Origin: SHZL01 sp035292625
GTDB taxonomy: Bacteria > Pseudomonadota > Gammaproteobacteria > Xanthomonadales > SZUA-36
Assembly: GCA_035292625.1 (NCBI GenBank)
Contig: DATDPS010000056.1
Span: 1-64,000 of the forward strand
Length of the DNA stretch: 64,000 nucleotides
Reading direction: 5' to 3'
Every line of letters starts with the position of its first letter. Position 1 is the first letter of the stretch. Below the pieces are notes generated by a model. The model did no database searches and was not told where the DNA came from. It worked only from the letters and a program-made list of their open reading frames with translations. A program made the translations under genes and the position numbers. Of this stretch, positions 8,829 to 16,364 are shown piece after piece.

Positions 8829-8854
8829 GGATAAATGGGTGACCCCATTTATCC
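8829..8854. repeat. 26-bp inverted repeat between nuoN and tRNA-fMet
   Basis: An 11-bp perfect inverted repeat (GGATAAATGGG / CCCATTTATCC) around a 4-base centre. It lies 23 bases past the nuoN stop. No T-run follows on either strand. It could be a factor-assisted terminator or processing hairpin for the nuo mRNA, or one copy of a REP-like palindrome; no second copy was noticed in the window. Confidence 0.65.
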
Positions 8855-8877
8855 TTTGCTCGCCATTCCCTGCAGCG

Positions 8878-10323
8878 TCAGGGGCCGAAAGAGCGCATGC
8901 ACACCGCTATCAGCGAGCTGGAAAACACCCCCAGGCCGAGCATCAGAATGCCATTGAGTGACAGCACAGCGCGAAAATCGACCGGGGCGTTGATCGCTTG
9001 TTCCGTGATGGGGTCATCGAAATACATCAACTTGACCACGCGCAGGTAATAGAACGACCCAATGACGGAAAACACCACGGCAACAATCGCCAGACCGACC
9101 AGGCCGGCGTTCAGCGCAGCCTGGATGACCAGCCACTTGGCGAAAAAGCCCACAAACACCGGCACCCCCGCCATCGAGAACATGACCATTGCCATGATGG
9201 CGGCGTACCAATTGTTACGTTGATTCAAGCCTTTGAAGTCGTTGAGATTTTCAGCTTCCACACCGCGTGAGGAAAGCAAAATTACCATGCCGAATGCCGC
9301 CGCCGTCATCAGGGAGTAGACGATCATGTAGTACATCGCAGCGCCGTAGCCTTCATTGCTGCCGGGTAAAAAGCCGAGCAGAACGAAACCCATGTGGGAG
9401 ATGGTCGAGTACGCAAGCATACGCTTGATGTTGGTTTGTGCAATTGCGGCAGTATTACCCAGCATGATGGACAGCAAGGCGAGTACTGCCAGCATTTGCT
9501 GCCAGTCGGCGTGCAAGTCACCGAGCCCCGTCTGCAACAGGCGGAAGGCCATTGCGAAACCGGCCATTTTCGGCACCGAAGCGATGAACAAGGTGACGGC
9601 CGCGGGCGCGCCGTCGTAAACATCCGGAATCCACATGTGGAAGGGGACCACGCCCAGCTTGAAAGCCAGTCCCACGACAAGGAATGCCAAACCGAAGATC
9701 AACATCAAGTCGTCGCGGCCGGCGTTGCTTACTGCCGTGCTGATCAGGTTCAAGTCCAGGCTGCCGGTCGCGCCGTAGATCATCGACATGCCATACAACA
9801 GCATGCCCGAAGCCATCGAGCCAAGAACAAAGTACTTCATTGCCGCCTCGGAACCCTTGCTTGAGTCACGGTCGTACGCCACCAGGGCATAGGTCGAAAG
9901 CGATGTCAACTCGAGCCCGAGGTAGATCATGAGCAGACTGTTGGCTGATATCAGCAGCATGATGCCAAGCAGAGCCAACAGGGACAGCGTGTAGAAATCG
10001 GCCCGGAACATGCGGAATTGCCGCAAGTAGTACTTGGCGTAAATAAACACGAAGCCGAGGACGACAAAAGTGAACAACTTCAGCACGTCGCCCATCGGGT
10101 CTCGCAGGTAACTGCCGTTGAACGCTGTCGCCAGGCGCAGACCCTGGTCCACGTAGTCAGCACGCAGGGTTATGATGGCGGCAAAAATTACCGTGACCAT
10201 GGCCAACAGGTGGATGATGCCGCGGCGCTCTTCGCGTAGGAAAAGATCGACCAGCAGAATGATGCAAGCCATCGAAAAAACCCATATCTCGGGGACCGCC
10301 AGCACAACGCTCGACATATTCAT
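8878..10323 (-). CDS. nuoN: NADH-quinone oxidoreductase subunit N
   Basis: NuoN is one of the three antiporter-like membrane subunits of respiratory complex I. The 481-residue protein is almost entirely hydrophobic, about 14 transmembrane helices, with the family segment MIYLGLELTSLSTYALVAYDRDS (Glu in TM5) and SMAGVPVFVGFFAKW. The start is placed at ATG 10323 (MNMSSVVL), 13 bases after nuoM; the frame extends upstream into nuoM without homology. It is the last gene of the 14-gene nuo operon. Confidence 0.96.
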   Translation of the reverse strand: MNMSSVVLAVPEIWVFSMACIILLVDLFLREERRGIIHLLAMVTVIFAAIITLRADYVDQGLRLATAFNGSYLRDPMGDVLKLFTFVVLGFVFIYAKYYLRQFRMFRADFYTLSLLALLGIMLLISANSLLMIYLGLELTSLSTYALVAYDRDSSKGSEAAMKYFVLGSMASGMLLYGMSMIYGATGSLDLNLISTAVSNAGRDDLMLIFGLAFLVVGLAFKLGVVPFHMWIPDVYDGAPAAVTLFIASVPKMAGFAMAFRLLQTGLGDLHADWQQMLAVLALLSIMLGNTAAIAQTNIKRMLAYSTISHMGFVLLGFLPGSNEGYGAAMYYMIVYSLMTAAAFGMVILLSSRGVEAENLNDFKGLNQRNNWYAAIMAMVMFSMAGVPVFVGFFAKWLVIQAALNAGLVGLAIVAVVFSVIGSFYYLRVVKLMYFDDPITEQAINAPVDFRAVLSLNGILMLGLGVFSSSLIAVCMRSFGP

Positions 10324-10336
10324 TTCAACCTGGACC

Positions 10337-11881
10337 TCATCTGCCAGCCGTAACCATGTCTGCCAGCGGTATCTTGGACTGCTGCACATGTACCAGCAGC
10401 TCATTGACCGAACTGTGCATCACTTCCACCAGTGGCTGGGGCCACAAACCCACCAGAATTACAGCTACCGCCAGGGCTCCAAGCACGAAGGCCTCGCGCC
10501 GGTTGATGTCTTTTAATGCAGCCACGTCCTTGCTGCCAACTGCGCCGAAGATGACTCGCTTGACCAGCCACAGGCTGTAAGCAGCACCCAGTATCAAGGT
10601 CAGGCCGGCAAGAAATGCGTACCAGAAGCTGGCCCTGAACGCAGCCAGGATGACCATGAATTCGCCCACGAATCCGCTGGTTCCAGGCAAGCCTGAATTG
10701 GCCATGAAGAACAGCACGGCAAAAGTGGCAAACCATGGCATGGAGTGCGCCACGCCCCCATAATCACAAATCATGCGGCTGTGAAGCCGGTCGTACAGAA
10801 CACCAACACACAGGAACAAGGCGCCGGAGACAAATCCGTGTGAAATCATCTGCACCATGGCGCCTTCCACACCCAGCGCCGCACCTGACCCACCCGCATC
10901 GCGACGGAAGATGGCAAAGGAGATAAACAGGCCCAGCGTGACGAAACCCATGTGGGATATCGATGAATAGGCAATCAACTTCTTCATGTCCTGCTGCACC
11001 AGGGCTACAAAGCCGATGTACACCACCGCGATCAGCGACAAGGAGATGACCAGCCAATCCAGCGAACTGCTGGCATCGGGCGTGATCGGCAGACTGAAGC
11101 GGATGAAGCCATAACCGCCAATCTTCAACATGATCGCCGCCAGGATGACCGAGCCACCGGTCGGTGCCTCCACGTGGGCGTCTGGCAACCAGGTGTGCAC
11201 CGGCCACATCGGTATCTTGACTGAAAAAGCCGCCAGGAACCCGGCAAACAACCAAGTCTGGGTTGTAATTCCCAGAGGAAATTCGTGCCAGGCCAGGATG
11301 GACCAGGTTCCCGACTGAATGTACAGGTAGATCAGCCCAACCAGCATGAAAACCGAGCCGAGGAAGGTGTAGAGGAAAAATTTGATGGTGGCGTACACCC
11401 TTCTGGGGCCGCCCCACATGCCAATCACCAGGAACATCGGAATCAGCATGGCTTCGAAAAACACATAGAACAGGATGCCGTCCAGCGCCGAGAACACGCC
11501 CACCATGAGGCCTTCCATGACCAGGAAAGCGGCCATGTACTGGTGCACCCGGGATCGAATCACCTCCCAACCGGCCACCACCACAAGCACACCGAAAAAA
11601 GTGGTCAGCAAGATCAATGGCACGGAGAAGCCATCGACGCCGAGAAAGTATTGAATGCTGAACGTATCGATCCAGGGCTTGTTTTCAACGAATTGCATTG
11701 CCGCTGATCCGCGATCAAACGCATCAAAAAGGAACAGGCTCAACATGAACGTCACGACTGAAATCAAGAGTGCCAGAACCCGCACCTGGGATGCCCGCTG
11801 CTCACCGAGCGCAGCGACCAGCATCCCGCCGATGATGGGGATCCATACGAGCAGGCTGAGCACGGGCCAGGTGGATTGCAT
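10337..11881 (-). CDS. nuoM: NADH-quinone oxidoreductase subunit M
   Basis: NuoM is an antiporter-like proton-pumping subunit of complex I. The 514-residue protein has about 14 transmembrane helices and the signature stretch around FFEAMLIPMFLVIG (conserved Glu near 144), followed by KIPMWPVHTWLPDAHVEAPT, the lysine-bearing broken helix of this family. It lies between nuoL and nuoN with short gaps, consistent with a polycistronic message. Confidence 0.97.
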   Translation of the reverse strand: MQSTWPVLSLLVWIPIIGGMLVAALGEQRASQVRVLALLISVVTFMLSLFLFDAFDRGSAAMQFVENKPWIDTFSIQYFLGVDGFSVPLILLTTFFGVLVVVAGWEVIRSRVHQYMAAFLVMEGLMVGVFSALDGILFYVFFEAMLIPMFLVIGMWGGPRRVYATIKFFLYTFLGSVFMLVGLIYLYIQSGTWSILAWHEFPLGITTQTWLFAGFLAAFSVKIPMWPVHTWLPDAHVEAPTGGSVILAAIMLKIGGYGFIRFSLPITPDASSSLDWLVISLSLIAVVYIGFVALVQQDMKKLIAYSSISHMGFVTLGLFISFAIFRRDAGGSGAALGVEGAMVQMISHGFVSGALFLCVGVLYDRLHSRMICDYGGVAHSMPWFATFAVLFFMANSGLPGTSGFVGEFMVILAAFRASFWYAFLAGLTLILGAAYSLWLVKRVIFGAVGSKDVAALKDINRREAFVLGALAVAVILVGLWPQPLVEVMHSSVNELLVHVQQSKIPLADMVTAGR

Positions 11882-11899
11882 GTCAGTTCTGCCCCTTCA

Positions 11900-13891
11900 T
11901 CAAAGGATCACCCACGCGGCCAGAATGCAGATGAGCCCGATGATCATGGCAAATGCATACTGGAACAGGTAGCCGCTTTGCCACAGTCGGACTTTGGCCG
12001 CCATGCTGCCAACCAAGCGTGCCGAGCCATTTACCATCAAGCCATCGATCAGTCCGGCATCAGCCTTCTCCCACAGGGTTTTACCCAGCTGAACGGTGCG
12101 TTTCACAAACACCGCCTGGTAGAACTCGTCAAAGTAGTACTTGTTGTGCAGTACCCGATGCAAGGCCGGCATCCTGCGCTGCAGAACCCCCGCCAGGGAC
12201 GGGCGCAAGAGATAGATGACCGTGGCCAGGGCAAAACCTGAAATCATCAGCCAGAATGGGGCAGTCCCCAGGGCGTGCACACTCATGGCAGCAGCGCCGT
12301 GGAAATGATGCCCGACATCTTTCACCACATCATTCCGGGTCAGCACAGTGATGGAATCGCTGAGCCACCCGCCGAAAAGCACCGGCTGGATGGTCAAGTA
12401 ACCGATCATGACGGACGGCAAGGCCAACAGCACGAGCGGCAGGGTTACCACCCATGGCGATTCATGTGGCCCATGTTGCAACACGCCATCCGGCGGGTGA
12501 GCCCCGGCAGCGTGATCCACCGTGTAACGCGCACGGCCGTGAAACGTCATGTACAGCAGGCGGAAGCTGTAAAACGATGTTACCAGCACCCCCAGAAGCA
12601 CCGCCCAGTAGGCCAGGTTGCTGCCAAAGCGATGGGATTCGGCCACGGCTTCTATGATGGCGTCTTTCGAATAGAACCCTGAAAAAAACGGAAAACCAAC
12701 CAGGGCCAGCGTACCCACCCAGGCAGTCAGCCAGGTAACCGGCATCTGGCGGCGCAGGCCGCCCATGAAACGCATGTCCTGCTGGTGATGCAGCGCAATG
12801 ATTACCGAACCCGCGGCGAGGAACAGCAATGCTTTGAAGAACGCATGGGTCATGAGGTGAAAAATAGCGGCGGAGTATGCAGACACGCCCAGTGCCACCG
12901 TCATGTAGCCTAGCTGTGACAGCGTGGAATAGGCAATTACACGCTTGATGTCATTTTGCACGATGCCGATCAAGCCCATGGCCAGCGCGGTAAAGGCACC
13001 GATCAGCATGACAAAACTCAAGGCCGCATCGCTGAACTCAAACAGCGGCGACATGCGCGCCACCATGAAAATTCCCGCCGTGACCATCGTCGCGGCATGA
13101 ATCAGGGCGGAGATCGGTGTCGGGCCCTCCATCGAATCCGGCAACCAAACGTGCAGCGGCGCCTGCGCTGATTTACCCATGGCGCCAATGAACAGGCACA
13201 CGCAGATCACGGTAATCAGCTGCCACTCTATGCCAGGAATGATGCTGATGGTCTGGGCGGCGATGGCCGGCGCCTGGCTGAACACCTCTGCATAATCCAG
13301 CGAGCCCGTGGCATACAAAACGGCGGCGATGCCGAGCAGGAATCCAAAGTCACCGACACGATTGACCAGGAAGGCCTTGAGGCCGGCGAATATGGCTGAT
13401 TCCCGGTTGAACCAGAAACCGATCAGCAAGTAAGAAACCAGGCCAACGGCTTCCCAGCCGAAAAACAGCTGCATGAAATTGTTCGACATTACCAGCGTGA
13501 GCATGGAAAACGTAAACAAGGCGATGTAGCTGAAAAACCGCTGGTAGCCGGGGTCATGCGCCATGTAACCGATGGTGTAAATGTGCACCATCAGTGATAC
13601 GAAAGTGACCACGCTCATCATCAAGGCGCTCAGATGATCCACCAGGAAGCCTACCTCAAAACGTATGCCGTCGGAGATCATCCAGGTGTAGACGGTGAGA
13701 TTCTGCGTAGCCAGCCCCTGGAAAAGTTGCTGGTAGAGGACCCAAGCTGACAGGCCAAAAGACACTGCAACCCCGAGGATGGTGACCCAATGCGCCCCTG
13801 CCCTGCCTACCTGCTTGCGCAACAATCCCGCGACAACTGCGGCAACAAGAGGCAGCAGTGGTATGAGCAGCAATGTGAATTCAAGCGACAT
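11900..13891 (-). CDS. nuoL: NADH-quinone oxidoreductase subunit L
   Basis: NuoL is the distal proton-pumping subunit with the long lateral helix. The 663-residue protein shows the Proton_antipo_N segment with FFGWEAVGLVSYLLIG (conserved Glu near 144) and KSAQAPLHVWLPDSMEGPTP, and a hydrophobic C-terminal extension of about 150 residues that forms the lateral arm. ATG 13891 follows the nuoK stop after one base and has a GAAGGG Shine-Dalgarno lying within the end of nuoK. Confidence 0.97.
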   Translation of the reverse strand: MSLEFTLLLIPLLPLVAAVVAGLLRKQVGRAGAHWVTILGVAVSFGLSAWVLYQQLFQGLATQNLTVYTWMISDGIRFEVGFLVDHLSALMMSVVTFVSLMVHIYTIGYMAHDPGYQRFFSYIALFTFSMLTLVMSNNFMQLFFGWEAVGLVSYLLIGFWFNRESAIFAGLKAFLVNRVGDFGFLLGIAAVLYATGSLDYAEVFSQAPAIAAQTISIIPGIEWQLITVICVCLFIGAMGKSAQAPLHVWLPDSMEGPTPISALIHAATMVTAGIFMVARMSPLFEFSDAALSFVMLIGAFTALAMGLIGIVQNDIKRVIAYSTLSQLGYMTVALGVSAYSAAIFHLMTHAFFKALLFLAAGSVIIALHHQQDMRFMGGLRRQMPVTWLTAWVGTLALVGFPFFSGFYSKDAIIEAVAESHRFGSNLAYWAVLLGVLVTSFYSFRLLYMTFHGRARYTVDHAAGAHPPDGVLQHGPHESPWVVTLPLVLLALPSVMIGYLTIQPVLFGGWLSDSITVLTRNDVVKDVGHHFHGAAAMSVHALGTAPFWLMISGFALATVIYLLRPSLAGVLQRRMPALHRVLHNKYYFDEFYQAVFVKRTVQLGKTLWEKADAGLIDGLMVNGSARLVGSMAAKVRLWQSGYLFQYAFAMIIGLICILAAWVIL

Positions 13892-13892
13892 G

Positions 13893-14198
13893 TCAGCCCT
13901 TCAGTTCGTCCAGTTCGGTCACGTTGATGGTGCCGCGGTTGCGAAACAAAACGACCAGGATTGCCAATCCGATCGCCGCCTCGGCTGCTGCAACCGTGAG
14001 AATGAAAAACACGAAGACCTGGCCATCCAGGTTTCCGAGGAAGCTGGAAAATGCAACAAAATTCATGTTCACGGCCAGTAGCATCAACTCAATGCACATC
14101 AGCAGGATGATGACGTTTTTCCGATTGAGGAAAATGCCCGCCACGCTCAGGCAGAAAAGTATGGCGCCGAGGGTCAGGAAATGGGCCAGTGTCAACAT
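13893..14198 (-). CDS. nuoK: NADH-quinone oxidoreductase subunit K
   Basis: NuoK is a small three-helix complex I subunit carrying conserved buried glutamates. The 101-residue protein has the usual length and the typical core IELMLLAVNMNFVAFS (Glu near 36) and FFILTVAAAEAAIGLAI (Glu near 72). The start at 14198 has a GAGGAG Shine-Dalgarno. It sits between nuoJ and nuoL. Confidence 0.97.
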   Translation of the reverse strand: MLTLAHFLTLGAILFCLSVAGIFLNRKNVIILLMCIELMLLAVNMNFVAFSSFLGNLDGQVFVFFILTVAAAEAAIGLAILVVLFRNRGTINVTELDELKG

Positions 14199-14207
14199 GT
14201 GTGCTCC

Positions 14208-14822
14208 TCAACCGTCCTGCCGTGGCTCAGACTTCACTTTAGCCACGCGGATGCGTTCCGCACGCTGAACCAGGACCTGCCGCGCCGGATCCTGTGTTTT
14301 TATTCCTGTCCGTTTGCGCAGGGTCAGTGCGATGGCAGCTATGATGGCGACCAACAGGATGATGCCGGCGACTTCAAACGGCAGCAGGTACTGTGTATAA
14401 AGCCACTCACCCACCGCCTTGGTGTTGCTGTAGCCATCCGGATGCGGCGCCGTCGATGGGAATGCTGCGGCACCAAACCGCCCGCGAGACCACAACACAA
14501 GCAACAGTTCAGCAGCCATGACCATCGCTACGCCCAACCCAACCGGCAGATACCGGATGAAGCCTTCTTTCAAAGGCGCAAGATTAATATCGAGCATCAT
14601 GACGACGAACAGGAATAAGACCATTACCGCACCGACATAGACCATCACCAGCACGATGGCCAGGAATTCCGCTTCCAGCAGTACCCAGATTGCGGCTGAG
14701 CTGAAGAACGCCAGCACCAGGAACAACGCGGCAAAAACCGGGTTGCGCACAGTGATAACCAGGATGGCTGCTGCGGTCAGGACCAGCGAAAATGCATAAA
14801 AAACAATTTCGACAATGGGCAT
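14208..14822 (-). CDS. nuoJ: NADH-quinone oxidoreductase subunit J
   Basis: NuoJ is a five-helix subunit of the membrane arm. I place the start at ATG 14822 (MPIVEIVFYAF), giving 204 residues; the frame is open further upstream into nuoI but without homology. The conserved TM3 region VYVGAVMVLFLFVVMML, whose pi-bulge rotates in the catalytic cycle of the family, is present. The C-terminal tail is hydrophilic and basic, reading AERIRVAKVKSEPRQDG. Confidence 0.95.
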   Translation of the reverse strand: MPIVEIVFYAFSLVLTAAAILVITVRNPVFAALFLVLAFFSSAAIWVLLEAEFLAIVLVMVYVGAVMVLFLFVVMMLDINLAPLKEGFIRYLPVGLGVAMVMAAELLLVLWSRGRFGAAAFPSTAPHPDGYSNTKAVGEWLYTQYLLPFEVAGIILLVAIIAAIALTLRKRTGIKTQDPARQVLVQRAERIRVAKVKSEPRQDG

Positions 14823-14835
14823 CAATTTGCTCCGC

Positions 14836-15324
14836 TCAGCGGTAAGCCGCATCTTGCTTGCGGTTGGAGGCAATGCTCTGTTCATAGCGATCACCAATGG
14901 CCAACAGCTGCTGCTTGTTCACGACACTTTCCTTGCGGTCTTCAAAATGGTACTCGAGAAAGTCCGTTTCCACGATCGAATCCACTGGGCAGGATTCTTC
15001 GCAAAACCCGCAATAAATGCATTTGAACAGGTCGATGTCATAGCGGGTTGTCCGCCGCGTCCCGTCGTCCCTCTGGGTCGATTCGATGGTAATGGCCAGT
15101 GCCGGGCACACGGCTTCGCACAGCTTGCAGGCGATGCAGCGCTCTTCTCCGTTCGGATAGCGCCGCAGCGCATGCAGGCCGCGAAACCGGTTGGATTTCG
15201 GGGTCTTTTCTTCCGGGTATCGGATTGTGAACTTCGGTTGCAAGAAGTACTTCAGCGTTACTCCGAGACCGCCGGCAAGTTCCAGCAACAACAGGCTTTT
15301 TAGGTATCGCGTTACCGGATTCAA
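14836..15324 (-). CDS. nuoI: NADH-quinone oxidoreductase subunit I (8Fe ferredoxin-like)
   Basis: NuoI carries the two [4Fe-4S] clusters N6a and N6b that pass electrons towards NuoB. Both motifs are intact: CIACKLCEAVCP (about 63-74) and CIYCGFCEESCP (about 102-113). The open frame begins at a TTG at 15330 that touches a GGGGAG Shine-Dalgarno; the next in-frame TTG at 15324 has the correct spacing and is taken as start, giving 162 residues. The gene overlaps or abuts the nuoH stop, so coupling is likely. Confidence 0.95.
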   Translation of the reverse strand: MNPVTRYLKSLLLLELAGGLGVTLKYFLQPKFTIRYPEEKTPKSNRFRGLHALRRYPNGEERCIACKLCEAVCPALAITIESTQRDDGTRRTTRYDIDLFKCIYCGFCEESCPVDSIVETDFLEYHFEDRKESVVNKQQLLAIGDRYEQSIASNRKQDAAYR

Positions 15325-15326
15325 AA

Positions 15327-16364
15327 TCAACTCCCCTTCACGACGATGCCAGTCACCGCAAGAACCGCGGCAACGAGCACCCAGACTATCGTGATGGGCA
15401 CGAATACTTTCCAGCCCAGGCGCATGATCTGGTCATAACGATAACGCGGGAACGTGGCGCGCCACCAGAGGAAAAGGAACATGAAAAATACGGTCTTGGA
15501 CAGGAACCAGAAAATACTGCCCTCACCCAGCACGGTATCCTGGAGTATCGGGATGCCTTCAAAGGGTGACAACCAGCCCCCGGCGAACATGATGGTAGTC
15601 AACCCCGAAATGAGGATCATGTTGGCGTATTCGGCGAGGAAGAAAACGGCGAAGGCAGCGCCGGAATACTCCACGTGGAAGCCGGCCACGATTTCAGATT
15701 CACCTTCAGCCACGTCGAATGGCGCCCGGTTGGTTTCAGCCACGCCCGATATGACGTAGATCACAAACAGCGGCAACAGGGGCATCCAGAACCAGTCAAA
15801 AACGCCGCCCTGCTGTGCCAGCACGATTTCCCGCAGATTCAAGCTTCCGGCCACGATAAGCACGCCCACCAGGGCGAAACCCATGGCGATTTCGTAGGAA
15901 ACCATCTGGGCCGCACAGCGCAAACCACCGAGGAAAGCATACTTGGAGTTCGAAGCCCAGCCCGCAATGATGGGCCCGTAGACCCCCAGCGAAGACATGG
16001 CCAGGATAAAAATCAGTCCGGCATCGATATCAGCCAGCACCAGGAATTCGTTGAACGGCACCACCGCCCAGACCAAAAAAGCCGGCGCCAGTGTGAGCAC
16101 CGGAGCCATCAGGAACAGGAAGCGATTGGCATTCTCCGGCAGAATGATTTCTTTGAGCAGCAGCTTGAACACATCCGCAAATGGTTGAAACAAGCCGTAA
16201 GGCCCGATGGTGTTCGGACCCAGGCGAATTTGCATGTAGCCAATGACTTTGCGCTCGAAGTAGGTGTAATAGGCGACAGCCAGAATCAACGGCACAACGA
16301 TCGCCAGGATCTTCAGCACCAGGATGACCATGAAAACAAGCTGGTCAAGGAACACGGCGTTCAT
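15327..16364 (-). CDS. nuoH: NADH-quinone oxidoreductase subunit H
   Basis: NuoH anchors the peripheral arm and forms much of the quinone-binding chamber. The ATG at 16364 overlaps the nuoG stop (TGATG) and starts MNAVFLDQLVFMV; the longer frame runs inside nuoG. The 345-residue protein has the expected YFERKVIGYMQIRLGPN loop (about 35-51), NRAPFDVAEGESEIVAGFHVEYSG with its acidic quinone-channel residues, and about eight transmembrane helices. Confidence 0.97.
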   Translation of the reverse strand: MNAVFLDQLVFMVILVLKILAIVVPLILAVAYYTYFERKVIGYMQIRLGPNTIGPYGLFQPFADVFKLLLKEIILPENANRFLFLMAPVLTLAPAFLVWAVVPFNEFLVLADIDAGLIFILAMSSLGVYGPIIAGWASNSKYAFLGGLRCAAQMVSYEIAMGFALVGVLIVAGSLNLREIVLAQQGGVFDWFWMPLLPLFVIYVISGVAETNRAPFDVAEGESEIVAGFHVEYSGAAFAVFFLAEYANMILISGLTTIMFAGGWLSPFEGIPILQDTVLGEGSIFWFLSKTVFFMFLFLWWRATFPRYRYDQIMRLGWKVFVPITIVWVLVAAVLAVTGIVVKGS

